Assembly: GCA_017415185.1 (NCBI GenBank)
Contig: JAFQHZ010000034.1
Span: 1-53,542, forward strand
DNA from: Candidatus Gastranaerophilales bacterium
GTDB lineage: Bacteria; Cyanobacteriota; Vampirovibrionia; Gastranaerophilales; Gastranaerophilaceae
Direction of reading: 5' to 3'
Length of the DNA: 53,542 nucleotides
A program made the translations under genes and the position numbers. The notes beneath the pieces are model-generated. The model was not told the DNA's origin and did not search any database. It saw only the letters and a list, made by a program, of their open reading frames with translations. This document shows, in pieces, positions 1 through 8,802 of this stretch; position 1 is the first letter of the stretch, and each line of letters opens with the position of its first letter.

Positions 1-34
1 AACTTCGGCTTTGTTGTTTTGTTGGTTTCTAGTG

Positions 35-116
35 GTGCACTAAGCTCAACATTATTCCTTCGGACAACTCGCTTTCGCTCAAACAATTCCTACGGAATAT
101 GTTTCGCTAAGTGCAC
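35..116. repeat. Structured G+C-richer intergenic element
   Basis: This non-coding stretch beyond the end of flgE is bounded by the inverted repeat GTGCACT (35-41) and AGTGCAC (110-116). The stem extends inward by AGC/GCT after one mismatch. Inside are two smaller hairpins, around TCCTTCGGA and ATTCCTACGGAAT. The 12-mer CAACTCGCTTTC (65-76) recurs in reverse complement in both copies of the duplicated element at 45588-45794, so the two may belong to one family. I see no ORF in 1-183. Function unknown. Confidence 0.45.
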
Positions 117-183
117 AATATAATGGGTAGTTTTATATAAAGTAGATTTGAGGAAATTGGGGTGGATGGAGGAGGGAAAAATA

Positions 184-209
184 AAAAGCACCCGATTCTG
201 AGTGCTTTT
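184..209 (-). terminator. Rho-independent terminator of the flgE operon
   Basis: AAAAGCAC and GTGCTTTT form an 8-bp stem around a 10-nt loop. Read on the minus strand, the stem runs into a T-rich tail about 30 bases past the flgE stop. It is placed to end the fliJ-fliK-flgD-flgE transcript. Confidence 0.8.
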
Positions 210-241
210 ATTAATAAAGACAATAAAGAGAAACTTAAAAA

Positions 242-1702
242 TTATTGACCCAAGTAAACCAATGTTTCTAGCAATTGGTTTGCGCCTGAGAACACTTGTG
301 AATTAGCTTGAACAAGTCTTTGAGCTAATATCATATTTGAAAATTGCTGTGCAAGGTCAACGTTAGAAGCTTCCAGCGCTCCTGTTACAACCCCGCCAAC
401 ACCATTTATGTTTGCAGCGGTATAAATAACATCTCCGCAGTTTACGCCAACAGAATATTGGTTATTTCCTTCTGCAATTAAGCCACCATCGTTTAAAACT
501 TTAGCTAATTGAAGTTGCATATTTGCCTTAACCAAAACGTTAGGGTCAACATATAATGACGCATTACCAGAATTTTGAATATCATCATTAATAATTACGC
601 CAGCTGATGTTTGATATGAGAAATATGTTGAGCCATCATCGTTTGATTTAACAGTCAAAATTGAACCATCACCATAAGTTACAGTAACAAGTCCATCTTT
701 ACCAACTGAAAAACTATCGTAATTTTGAGTATATTCAGAAGTAATATCGTCAACTTGTCCAATTGTAGCGGACAAATTCAATGGATCGGAGGTATATTTT
801 CCATCAACCAATGGCATATTAGCAAGTTTTGCGATTGAAACAAAATTTGTTCCGCCATCTTTTTCTTCAATAGAATTGAATTCTAATGATTCAACACCTG
901 CTTTTGGAGTGAAAGAAATTGTTCCATTTTCAGAAGCAACTGTAAAATAATCGCTAACTTTGTATGTTACAGGGTTGCCATCAGCATCTGTTCCATTTGT
1001 TGTTGAAGCGTTCATCGCAGCAACCATCGCCGCAACGCTTCCATCGTTCACATCTGTTCCAACATTTACTTTTAATTTTACTGTGCTAACTGTGTCATCA
1101 GGATTTTTAACTTTAACAGTTACACCAAATTCGCCATCACGAATTCCAGAATTTGAACTTCCTAAAGCATTTAATTCAGAGCATTTCATAGCATCAAATT
1201 TTGCTTTTGGAGTACCTTCAACAACAACTTTAATTGAAGTCGGCATTTTAATTGGAATTGTAGAATTTGTTAATGATTCCATTTGGTCCATACCAAGAAC
1301 CTTGGAACCATCCGCAGTACATAAAAATCCATTTTCGTCTAATGAAAAAGTACCATCACGAGTTAATAAAACTTTTCCATCAGAATTTTGTATTGTAAAC
1401 CAGCCATTTCCAGTGATTGCCATATCTTCGCTTCTGCCTGTTGTATTTGTGCTTGAAGCAGAAAAATCTTTTGTAATAGAAGCGCATTGAACGCCAACGC
1501 CAATTTGATATGGGTTTGTACCGCCTGAAACTCTGCTTGAGTTTGTGCCTGTTGTTTTGGTTGCATACCAAACGTCTTGAAAATCAACACGGCTAGTTTT
1601 GTATGCTGTTGTGTTCATATTAGCAACGTTGTCAGAAACAACTGTTAATTGCTCCGTACCAGCATTTAAGCCTGTCATAGACGTAAATAATGCTTGTGTC
1701 AT
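242..1702 (-). CDS. flgE: Flagellar hook protein FlgE
   Basis: Hook subunit, exported by the flagellar type III apparatus and polymerised into the hook that joins rod and filament. The N-terminus carries the rod/hook signature, with SDNVANMNTTAYK at residues 23-35. Residues 444-486 form the amphipathic C-terminal helix typical of the family (SNVDLAQQFSNMI...LETLVYLGQ). A Gly/Asn/Thr-rich beta region lies between. At 486 residues it is longer than the E. coli protein (about 400), with the extra length in the variable middle. It is the last gene of a minus-strand operon, 39 bases after flgD. FlgF/FlgG share the N-terminal signature, but the length and the neighbours flgD and fliK favour FlgE. 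Confidence 0.93.
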   Translation of the reverse strand: MTQALFTSMTGLNAGTEQLTVVSDNVANMNTTAYKTSRVDFQDVWYATKTTGTNSSRVSGGTNPYQIGVGVQCASITKDFSASSTNTTGRSEDMAITGNGWFTIQNSDGKVLLTRDGTFSLDENGFLCTADGSKVLGMDQMESLTNSTIPIKMPTSIKVVVEGTPKAKFDAMKCSELNALGSSNSGIRDGEFGVTVKVKNPDDTVSTVKLKVNVGTDVNDGSVAAMVAAMNASTTNGTDADGNPVTYKVSDYFTVASENGTISFTPKAGVESLEFNSIEEKDGGTNFVSIAKLANMPLVDGKYTSDPLNLSATIGQVDDITSEYTQNYDSFSVGKDGLVTVTYGDGSILTVKSNDDGSTYFSYQTSAGVIINDDIQNSGNASLYVDPNVLVKANMQLQLAKVLNDGGLIAEGNNQYSVGVNCGDVIYTAANINGVGGVVTGALEASNVDLAQQFSNMILAQRLVQANSQVFSGANQLLETLVYLGQ

Positions 1703-1741
1703 TTACTAAATTGTCCTTTCCTTTATTGTCATTTTGTCATT

Positions 1742-2329
1742 TTATTTTGTTTCAGTGTTTGTGTTTGTTTGATTGTTTGCTCCTTCAGGAGGAGTTGTTC
1801 CATCCTCGTAATTAAAAAGAGCGTTTGTTATATTTGTTAAATTGTTTGCAATTGAAGCTGCTGCAGTTTTAAAGAAATTAGTATCGCTTTCTTGAGTTGT
1901 CGTGTCTTCTGGATAAACCTTTGTAACAGAATCAAGAGGATACATTTTTCCGCCAATGCTAACTGAAGCGCCATTTTTGTCTGAATAATCAACATAATCA
2001 ACTTTTCCAGATGTTTCTTTTCCATCAACATTAACTTCAACTTTTTGTCCAAGAAGAGAGTTTGCTTGATATATATTTGAAAATTGAGAAAAGCTGCTTG
2101 TAAGTGCTTCCATTTGTTCTAATGTCGCAAATTGAGCTTCTTGCGCAAGCATTTGAGAGTTGTCCATTGGGTTCATCGGGTCTTGATATTGAAGCTGTTG
2201 AGTTAAAAGAAACAAGAAATCTTGCGAATTAACGCTTGAACTTGATTCTTTAATTGTGTCCTGATTAGCCCTATTTTGTGCTGTCAAATTGGCATTTTGT
2301 ATAATTTGGTTTGATACACTTGAAGCCAT
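1742..2329 (-). CDS. flgD: Flagellar hook assembly scaffold FlgD
   Basis: FlgD caps the growing hook and allows FlgE to polymerise. It is a temporary scaffold that is not kept in the finished flagellum. The conserved N-terminal FlgD region is clear: SQDFLFLLTQQLQYQDP leads into DPMNPMDN at residues 50-57 and an AQFATLEQM helix at about 65-73. A beta-rich stretch around residues 95-140 fits the FlgD Tudor-like part. The C-terminus is Asn/Thr-rich and probably disordered. The length of 195 aa is normal. It lies 13 bases after fliK and 39 before flgE, the classical fliK-flgD-flgE order. Confidence 0.93.
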   Translation of the reverse strand: MASSVSNQIIQNANLTAQNRANQDTIKESSSSVNSQDFLFLLTQQLQYQDPMNPMDNSQMLAQEAQFATLEQMEALTSSFSQFSNIYQANSLLGQKVEVNVDGKETSGKVDYVDYSDKNGASVSIGGKMYPLDSVTKVYPEDTTTQESDTNFFKTAAASIANNLTNITNALFNYEDGTTPPEGANNQTNTNTETK

Positions 2330-2342
2330 TTATTTGTCCTTA

Positions 2343-4976
2343 TTAGTTAATGTTGTAACTTAGAGTTTTATTCAAAACGCTTGAAAAATCTTTCGCAAAA
2401 TGCATATCATAATTAGACATTTGCGCCAAAATTTCACTTGCATCTTTATTGCCATTTTTTTGTTGTTGTTCTTTTGAATTTTTGTTGTTTTGTTGGTTTA
2501 AATTTTCTTCTTGCGACTCTTTATTAAAAGCTTGATTTCCTTCATAGCTTGTTGAGCCTTCTTGTCCTGCTGTTTTAATTTGAATTGAATTAACATTTAC
2601 CCCCGCGTCTGACAATTGTTGACGAAGAGAATCAATGTTTCTTTCAATATACGCTCTAACGTCTTCGTTTTGAGCCATAATTTGAGTTGTTAAACCTTGC
2701 TGATTCGAAGTTAATTCTATTGATAATCTTCCTAAATCGTTTGGTCTTAAAACCATTGTCAATTTTTGCGCAGAGCCATCTTTTAATTGAGTAATTTTAT
2801 TTGCAACCTGACTCAATACATCCTCCATTGAAGGAGCATTTGGATTTTGCACTTGAGCTGATTTCATTAATGTTGCCGCATTTTTAATTACGGCATTCAC
2901 CCCTGTTGAATCATAAGTTACACTGCCAGCGCTTGTTATAGAATTAAGAGAATTTGTTTCTCCCATTGCCATTTTAGTAATTTCATCAGCAACAGACAGA
3001 GCTCCTGATTGAGATGGAATTGTTTTAATATCAACTTCAACCATCATTTCATCAAGCATTTCTTGCATTGCAATTGTTTTTTGAAGATTTTGCTCAATAT
3101 TTTTAACATCAATATTTTTTTGCGCAGTTCCTTGAAGTTTAACTTCTTCAAAACTAAAGTCGCTATCCATTAAATCAGCAAAATCAACATCAGGAGTTTC
3201 TTCTTCTTGCGCTAAAAATTCATTTGAATCTTTGTTTTCAAAAGTTTTTTCTTGGTTTAAAGAATCATTTTGATTTTTTGAAATTTTTGCAAATTCACCA
3301 GTAATGTCAATTGTATTGTTTTCATTTAATGAAATTGTTTCTTGTTTTTCAAATTGCGATTTAATATCATCAGCAAGAACATCAACAGCTTCAGCCAAAT
3401 CTTTCAAATTTAAAGTTTCATCATTAATTTTTTCAACTAAATCTTTAACTTGAACTTTAACTTCTTCATCAACAATTTTATTGTTTAATTGTTTATCAAG
3501 ATTTTCAAGCAGTTTTACAACTTCTTTCATAGCTTCTTTGTCTTGAATTTCAATTTTTTCAAAATCTTTAGAAGTTAATTTATCAAGCGTTTGAATAACA
3601 TCTTCTTTTTGAATAAAATCAACGTCTTCTTTTAAAGTTAAATTTTCAGATTCAAAATCTGCTTCGATTTTTTCAATTGTTTCTTGAAGATTTTTGATTG
3701 GCTTAATAAGTTTTTCATCAAGTTTTAAATCTTGCGAAAAATCTTTTAATTCAGTATCAATTTTGTTTGTTAATTCCTTAAGAGCATCTTTAATTTCGCC
3801 TAGTTTATCAACATCAATTGATTCAATAACTTCTTTAACATCTTGAAGATTTTCAATTTCTTTTATGTTGAAAACTTTTTTTATATCTTCAGAATTCTTT
3901 TCAAAAAACTCAACAATTTCGTTTAATTTTTCTTTAACTTCTTGCGTTTTTAATTCAGGCTTTTGCTCAATTTTAGTTGCCTCTTGCTGTTTTTGCGGTT
4001 TTTGTTCAACAATTTCAATATTTTCTTTATTTTCAAAAACAGGCTTTTCAACTTCAGCTTTAATTTCTGTTTTTAAATCAACATTAAGTGTTTTGTCGAT
4101 TTCTTTTTTAAGTTCATCAACAAGATTTTGAAATTGCGAAACATCGCTTTTAATTTCAACATCGTTATTTAAAGTTTCTTTTAAATCATTCAACAAAGAA
4201 GTAATTTCTTCTTTTTGTTCTTGATTTAAAGAAGAATTATCAAGATATGCTGAAATTTCTTCAATTGCTTTAGTTAAATCTTGAGAATTTTCAATATCTT
4301 GAAGCAAAGCATCAATTTTTGTTTTTAAATCTTGATTTTCAATTGTTGAAGTTTCATCAACAATATTAACAACATTAAAAATGTCTTGAATATTTAATTC
4401 GATTTCTTCAAGAGCGCTTTCAATTTGCTCTTTTTGTTCGTCATTTATTTCAATTTGCTTGTCAGAAGAAAAAACTGGTGATGATTCTACAGGTGAGCTA
4501 TTATTTATGTCTGACAAATCTTTTGTTTGAGTTGTTTGCACAGTTTCAACATCTTTTGTTTCAACTTCTTTTTGAGAAGTTTGAAGCGCTTTATCATTAA
4601 TTTTTGAAGTATTTTTTTCTACTTCAGTATTTATTTTGTTGGCTTCTTTTGTTGAAACTTTTTTAGGAGCTTTTTCAACAATTTCTTTTGATGAAACACT
4701 TGTTTCTTGCGCAGTTTTTTGCACAGGTTTAGTATTATTTGCTTCTTTTTTATCTAAAGCTTTTTTATTAATAGAGCTAATATTTGTAACTTTTGCTTGT
4801 TTATCAAAATCGCTTTGAGCTTTTTGAGTTCTTGCGTCAAGATTATTAATAATGTTTGAAAAACCACCTTCTTCTTGGGTTTTTGTTTGCGAAGCAGAGC
4901 TAAGCGTTTGCATCATCACATCAATCGCAGCAGAATTTTCATTTGTTTGTATATTTTGCGCTAAAGCGTTTATCAT
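2343..4976 (-). CDS. fliK: Very long flagellar hook-length control protein FliK
   Basis: FliK measures hook length and switches export specificity from hook to filament proteins. The diagnostic part is the C-terminal Flg_hook domain at about residues 739-802, with LRPNDLGRLSIEL from residue 743 and ending near VNVNSIQIKT. The preceding 700 residues are a low-complexity Glu/Lys/Asp/Asn-rich ruler-like region, predicted mostly helical. It is followed by an Asn/Gln-rich tail of about 75 residues. At 877 aa it is about twice the usual enterobacterial length. It starts 15 bases after fliJ. Because the body is compositionally biased, the family call rests on the C-terminal domain and on position. 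Confidence 0.9.
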   Translation of the reverse strand: MINALAQNIQTNENSAAIDVMMQTLSSASQTKTQEEGGFSNIINNLDARTQKAQSDFDKQAKVTNISSINKKALDKKEANNTKPVQKTAQETSVSSKEIVEKAPKKVSTKEANKINTEVEKNTSKINDKALQTSQKEVETKDVETVQTTQTKDLSDINNSSPVESSPVFSSDKQIEINDEQKEQIESALEEIELNIQDIFNVVNIVDETSTIENQDLKTKIDALLQDIENSQDLTKAIEEISAYLDNSSLNQEQKEEITSLLNDLKETLNNDVEIKSDVSQFQNLVDELKKEIDKTLNVDLKTEIKAEVEKPVFENKENIEIVEQKPQKQQEATKIEQKPELKTQEVKEKLNEIVEFFEKNSEDIKKVFNIKEIENLQDVKEVIESIDVDKLGEIKDALKELTNKIDTELKDFSQDLKLDEKLIKPIKNLQETIEKIEADFESENLTLKEDVDFIQKEDVIQTLDKLTSKDFEKIEIQDKEAMKEVVKLLENLDKQLNNKIVDEEVKVQVKDLVEKINDETLNLKDLAEAVDVLADDIKSQFEKQETISLNENNTIDITGEFAKISKNQNDSLNQEKTFENKDSNEFLAQEEETPDVDFADLMDSDFSFEEVKLQGTAQKNIDVKNIEQNLQKTIAMQEMLDEMMVEVDIKTIPSQSGALSVADEITKMAMGETNSLNSITSAGSVTYDSTGVNAVIKNAATLMKSAQVQNPNAPSMEDVLSQVANKITQLKDGSAQKLTMVLRPNDLGRLSIELTSNQQGLTTQIMAQNEDVRAYIERNIDSLRQQLSDAGVNVNSIQIKTAGQEGSTSYEGNQAFNKESQEENLNQQNNKNSKEQQQKNGNKDASEILAQMSNYDMHFAKDFSSVLNKTLSYNIN

Positions 4977-4991
4977 TTTTCTTTATTGTCC

Positions 4992-5435
4992 TTAAGCTAT
5001 CGTTCTTCTGGAATTTACAATATCGTCTATTAATTTAAATTCTTCTTGAAGAACTTCCCTATCGTATTGAGCCTTTTGTTTTTCTTTGAGCTTTTCTAAA
5101 GATTTAACTTCAATATAGGCTTTTTTGGTTAATTCTTGTTGCCTTAATAAATCGGTTTTTGTTTTTTCGATAATCAACTTTTGAGTTGTAATATCTTGAA
5201 TGATTTTTGAAGCAAAAGAATTGTAATTCGAAACCAAACAAGGAGAAAATGTCTCGCCAAAAAGATATCTTTCTGAGTCATTTCGAACATTTTGCAAAGC
5301 AATTTCCATCTCATTTAAAATTTCATTTTGCTTGTTAAAAATATTCATTATGCTTGCAAGTCTGATTCTTGCATCCTCAAGAGCTTTTTTGCGAACGGTT
5401 AAAACACTCTCCAGAGTGAACTTAAACCTCCTCAA
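4992..5435 (-). CDS. fliJ: Flagellar export chaperone/stalk protein FliJ
   Basis: FliJ is the coiled-coil stalk of the flagellar export ATPase and escorts export chaperones. The N-terminus RFKFTLESVLTVRKK matches the family pattern F-x-F-x-L-x-x-V-L-x-x-R. Almost the whole 147-aa protein is charged, heptad-like helix. The start is uncertain: the furthest in-frame start is TTG at 5435, directly followed by AGG AGG, so the Shine-Dalgarno-like bases fall inside the reading frame. The conserved RFKF block makes a start close to this point necessary, and I see no better one. It is the first gene of the fliJ-fliK-flgD-flgE operon; the usual partner fliI is not in the window. Confidence 0.85.
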   Translation of the reverse strand: MRRFKFTLESVLTVRKKALEDARIRLASIMNIFNKQNEILNEMEIALQNVRNDSERYLFGETFSPCLVSNYNSFASKIIQDITTQKLIIEKTKTDLLRQQELTKKAYIEVKSLEKLKEKQKAQYDREVLQEEFKLIDDIVNSRRTIA

Positions 5436-5500
5436 TTAAATTCTATCCCCATATAATTTCTATTACATTGCTAGAATAACGAATATGCTTTTTTTATTCA

Positions 5501-5526
5501 TCATCCATTTCGCTGAAAAAACTTTA
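5501..5526 (-). promoter_or_regulatory. Possible FliA/sigma-28-type promoter for the fliJ operon
   Basis: On the minus strand TAAAGTTT (plus positions 5519-5526) matches the sigma-28 -35 box exactly. It is followed, after 10 bases, by ATGGATGA (5501-5508), which agrees with GCCGATAA at 4 of 8 positions. The usual spacer is 11. It lies about 65 bases upstream of fliJ. The -35 is convincing, the -10 only partial. Confidence 0.3.
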
Positions 5527-5651
5527 ACGATTTTGATAAAAAATAATTCAAATAGATTAGAAAAATTTTTATTAACAAATCTAAACATAAAGTTTGAAAA
5601 TCAAATTACCTCCATGATACAATTAACAAAAATCAAGGAAGTATTGCTTTT

Positions 5652-6626
5652 ATGTATCAAATCGCTAATTTAGAAGAAAAATATTTTAGAGTGTTCCAAG
5701 GCGCATACAACGACTTTCGCCTTAAAGCCAGAACAGATTACAAATTTGAAATTGACCCATTAGTTTATGACGATTTTATTGATTCTTTCAACAAAGGGCT
5801 AATTTCTTGCATAGTATTGCTAGAAGACTCCATCCCAACAGGATTTTTAGCATACACAACAGTTCAACACGATGTTATTGAATTATTTGTAATTCACTGT
5901 CTTGGCACAGAAGACATCAACGAAAAAAGAAGATGTTTGTTTGAAAAATTTATGGAACAAACAAAAAACCAAAGAAAACATGCGGTTGTTAGCTATGCAA
6001 TGCTTGGCGTTCAAGAAAGCTTCAGAAAAGAAGTTGCTGAATTTAATTTTAATTTCATCGACACAGGCGTTGTTGTTTTTGATATTAAAAACAAACAACA
6101 AATTAAAGAATTATCTCAATTCAACTTTATGGAATTGCCAATCGGCTATAAATTAACTCCATATCGTGACATTTATTTTGAAGAATTATCTGAAGTTATT
6201 TATAATTCTTTCAAAGACTCATCAGATGTTAATTTTGATGTTAGATTTTCTTCACTTGAAGGTTGCAGAGATATCACACAAAAAATCACAACTTCAATTT
6301 ATGGAAGATTTTTACCGCAAGCAAGTAAAATCTTATTATATGAAAACAAACTTGTTGGTTTTTGCTTAACAAATGTTACAGGCGACGGAATTGCAAATCT
6401 TCCCCTAATCGGCATTATGCCTGAACATCGTGGTCAAAAATTATCAAAATCACTTGTTAAAGCCTCTGTTCTTGATGTTGTTAAATTACATCAAGGCGGT
6501 ATAATTGAATTAAACGAATTGAATGCGAGCTTAGATTTAAATCTGCAAAGTGCTGTTAAAATGTATGAGTCGGCAGGCTTTGTTCAATCGTATAGATATT
6601 CGCAAGCATACCTACCAAGAGGATAA
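5652..6626 (+). CDS. Tandem GNAT-family N-acetyltransferase
   Basis: Probable acetyl-CoA-dependent acyltransferase with two GNAT-like halves (about residues 1-150 and 165-324). The second half has the better acetyl-CoA signature: LPLIGIMPEHRGQKLSKSL around residues 252-270, a V-P/E-x-x-R-G-Q-x-L type motif, then an NLQSAVKMYESAGFV segment typical of the GNAT C-terminal region. The first half is degenerate and may be structural. The ATG at 5652 has AAGGAAG upstream. The gene ends 19 bases before serA and is probably co-transcribed with it. The substrate cannot be told from sequence. Confidence 0.75.
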   Translation: MYQIANLEEKYFRVFQGAYNDFRLKARTDYKFEIDPLVYDDFIDSFNKGLISCIVLLEDSIPTGFLAYTTVQHDVIELFVIHCLGTEDINEKRRCLFEKFMEQTKNQRKHAVVSYAMLGVQESFRKEVAEFNFNFIDTGVVVFDIKNKQQIKELSQFNFMELPIGYKLTPYRDIYFEELSEVIYNSFKDSSDVNFDVRFSSLEGCRDITQKITTSIYGRFLPQASKILLYENKLVGFCLTNVTGDGIANLPLIGIMPEHRGQKLSKSLVKASVLDVVKLHQGGIIELNELNASLDLNLQSAVKMYESAGFVQSYRYSQAYLPRG

Positions 6627-6645
6627 CAAAAAAGAGGAGTAAATA

Positions 6646-8229
6646 ATGGCAAAAGTATTAATAACGGATAAAATCAATGATTTAGCCGTGAAAATTGTGC
6701 AACGAGTTGCTGATGTTGATAATCTTCCTACAATGGATGAAGACAAACTTTGTGAAATCATTGGCGAATATAATGCGCTTTTGGTTCGTTCACAAACAAA
6801 AGTGACTGCTAAAATTATTGAAGCTGGAAAAAATTTAAAAATTATAGGCAGAGCTGGCGTTGGCGTAGATAATATTGATGTTAGCGCAGCCACTCAAAAA
6901 GGGATAATTGTTGTTAATTCGCCCGATGGAAATACTCACGCTGCTGCTGAACATACAATTGCTATGATGATGGCGATGAGCCGCAATATTCCAATTGCAG
7001 ACGCTTCTGTTAAACAAGGTTTATGGGAACGCTCAAAATTCACAGGCGTTGAAGTTTATAACAAAACTCTTGGCGTAATTGGCTTAGGAAAAATCGGAGC
7101 ACATGTTGCAAATGTTGCAATGGCTCTAGGTATGAAAGTTGTTGTGTTTGACCCATACGCAAACAAAGAAATGGTTGAAAAAATGGGCGCAACTTACATT
7201 CAACATCTTGATGATTTTTGGGGATTATTTGATTATTTAACAATCCACACACCAAAAACAAAAGAAACAGCGGGTCTAATTAATACAAACACTTTAAATA
7301 GAATGAAAAAAGGTGTTCGAATTATCAACTGCGCTCGTGGCGGAATTATTGACGAATTAGCATTAGCTAAAGCAATCGAATCAGGACAAGTTGCGCAATG
7401 TGCAATTGACGTTTATGAAGACGAAAAAAATGTTGATAAATCTCCATTAATCAATCTTGGAAAGTCTGCAATTTTAACTCCACACCTTGGAGCAAGCACC
7501 GATGAAGCACAAATAAACGTTGCTCTTGATGTTGCAAACCAAGTTGTTGAAGTGTTATCGGGAAGAAATGCAACAAGCGCAATCAATATTCCTGCTCTTA
7601 AACCTCAAAAACTTGAAGCAGTTAAAGAGTATATGGGTCTTGCTGAAAATATTGCTCAAATTGCTTCTCAATTGTCAATTGGAGCAATTAAAGAACTTGA
7701 TGTTTCGGTTAGCGGTAAGCTTTCAACTCTTGATGTTTCACCTTTAGAAATTGCTATTTTAAAAGGCGTTTTAAGTGCAAATATGGTTGATGTTAATTAT
7801 GTTAATGCGCCAATTATCGCCCAAAAACGAGGAATTGAAGTTAAAACAACAAAAACAAATGAAGAACAAAATACAATTTGCGTAAAAATCAAAACTTCTG
7901 AAAATGAAGCAATTGTAAAAGGTGCGCTAATCGCAAAAGGAATCAAAAGAATTGTTCAAATCAACAATTATTTTGCTTCAATTGAACCTAAAAAATATAT
8001 GTTGTTTGTTCCTCACATCAACAAACCAAACATGGTTGCTCAAGTTGCAAGCGTTTTAGGGGCTGATAATATCAATATTTCAGGAATGCAAGTTGCGCAA
8101 AACAACATTGAAACAGACAAAAACGTAATGGTAATCAATGTTGATAGCGAAGTAAAAAGCACAACATTGGAAGAAATTGCAAAAATAGATGGTGTTGATA
8201 AGGCTAAATTCATTAGCCTTGAAGCATAA
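6646..8229 (+). CDS. serA: D-3-phosphoglycerate dehydrogenase SerA
   Basis: First step of serine synthesis, oxidising 3-phosphoglycerate to 3-phosphohydroxypyruvate with NAD+ in the cytosol. The NAD-binding GLGKIG motif is at residues 146-151. Catalytic residues visible are R231 (NCARGG), E260 and H280 (LTPHLGAST). The 527-aa length and domain order (substrate/NAD domains, intervening domain, C-terminal ACT domain with HINKPNMVAQVASVLG) are those of the long bacterial form. The ACT domain often mediates serine feedback. GGAG lies just upstream of the ATG. A strong terminator follows. Confidence 0.97.
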   Translation: MAKVLITDKINDLAVKIVQRVADVDNLPTMDEDKLCEIIGEYNALLVRSQTKVTAKIIEAGKNLKIIGRAGVGVDNIDVSAATQKGIIVVNSPDGNTHAAAEHTIAMMMAMSRNIPIADASVKQGLWERSKFTGVEVYNKTLGVIGLGKIGAHVANVAMALGMKVVVFDPYANKEMVEKMGATYIQHLDDFWGLFDYLTIHTPKTKETAGLINTNTLNRMKKGVRIINCARGGIIDELALAKAIESGQVAQCAIDVYEDEKNVDKSPLINLGKSAILTPHLGASTDEAQINVALDVANQVVEVLSGRNATSAINIPALKPQKLEAVKEYMGLAENIAQIASQLSIGAIKELDVSVSGKLSTLDVSPLEIAILKGVLSANMVDVNYVNAPIIAQKRGIEVKTTKTNEEQNTICVKIKTSENEAIVKGALIAKGIKRIVQINNYFASIEPKKYMLFVPHINKPNMVAQVASVLGADNINISGMQVAQNNIETDKNVMVINVDSEVKSTTLEEIAKIDGVDKAKFISLEA

Positions 8230-8247
8230 TGACAACAAAAAATAAGC

Positions 8248-8275
8248 AAAACCTCCCATTTGGGAGGTTTTTTTA
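8248..8275 (+). terminator. Terminator after serA
   Basis: AAAACCTCCC and GGGAGGTTTT form a perfect 10-bp stem with a 4-base loop (ATTT) and a T run. The same stem sequence terminates tRNA-Gly at 12997 and its duplicated copy at 13118. Confidence 0.9.
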
Positions 8276-8300
8276 TATATGAAATCTCGGTTTATTATGA

Positions 8301-8630
8301 TTATTTTTGATTTTTGTTATCAATGACTTTTTTTGCAATTAAGCCAACAGTAACCAAGCCAGCAACAACGCCAGCGCCAATTGCGAATGCTTTTTTATTA
8401 GCTTTCAAGAAACCAAGAACTTTATCAGTAAATTGACCAAATTTACCTTTTAAAGTTGGAAGAGGAATTTCTGTTCCATTGTTTTTGTTAAATGTGTCAG
8501 CAATTTGAGCCATTTGTTGTTTTTTAGCTGCATTTGATAAAACATTAACTGCTGGTTTAGTGTTAGATTCTGCCGCTTTAACAAGGCTTAATCTGTCATG
8601 AATCATTCTTTCAGCTGCATTTACTACCAT
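8301..8630 (-). CDS. Small single-pass membrane protein, unknown
   Basis: I do not recognise this 109-residue protein. An amphipathic N-terminal half is followed by a basic stretch and one hydrophobic segment (AFAIGAGVVAGLVTVGLIA, about residues 80-98) before a short basic tail. It looks like a tail-anchored membrane protein. The reading frame extends further upstream, but ATG at 8630 (MVVNAAERMIHD) is preceded by AAGAAAGGG at good spacing, so I start there. It is convergent with serA and stands alone. Confidence 0.65.
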   Translation of the reverse strand: MVVNAAERMIHDRLSLVKAAESNTKPAVNVLSNAAKKQQMAQIADTFNKNNGTEIPLPTLKGKFGQFTDKVLGFLKANKKAFAIGAGVVAGLVTVGLIAKKVIDNKNQK

Positions 8631-8761
8631 AACAAACCCTTTCTTTTTAGTTACATTTCCAAGATTATAACGCAAGTGAATAAAAAAAATTGCGCTTATA
8701 TAATAAAATATTAACGAATATTAAGCAAAAATATGTCGTCCATTTAGGCTAAATATTAGTA

Positions 8762-8791
8762 TTGACGTGCTTAAAAATTAATTTTTAATAT
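8762..8791 (+). promoter_or_regulatory. Sigma-70-type promoter for mlaE
   Basis: TTGACG (8762-8767), an 18-base spacer and TAATAT (8786-8791). The predicted start point is only a few bases before the mlaE ATG at 8803, which would leave almost no 5' leader. No strong Shine-Dalgarno sequence is present. Confidence 0.45.
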
Positions 8792-8802
8792 AAAATAAAG
8801 AT

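Noticed and set aside
960-1490. 176-residue plus-strand ORF
   Set aside because: Lies wholly antisense within flgE, with no ribosome site or recognisable protein; flgE is the real gene.
5485-5673. 62-residue plus-strand ORF before the GNAT gene
   Set aside because: No ribosome-binding site, composition of translated AT-rich spacer, and it overlaps the GNAT start out of frame.
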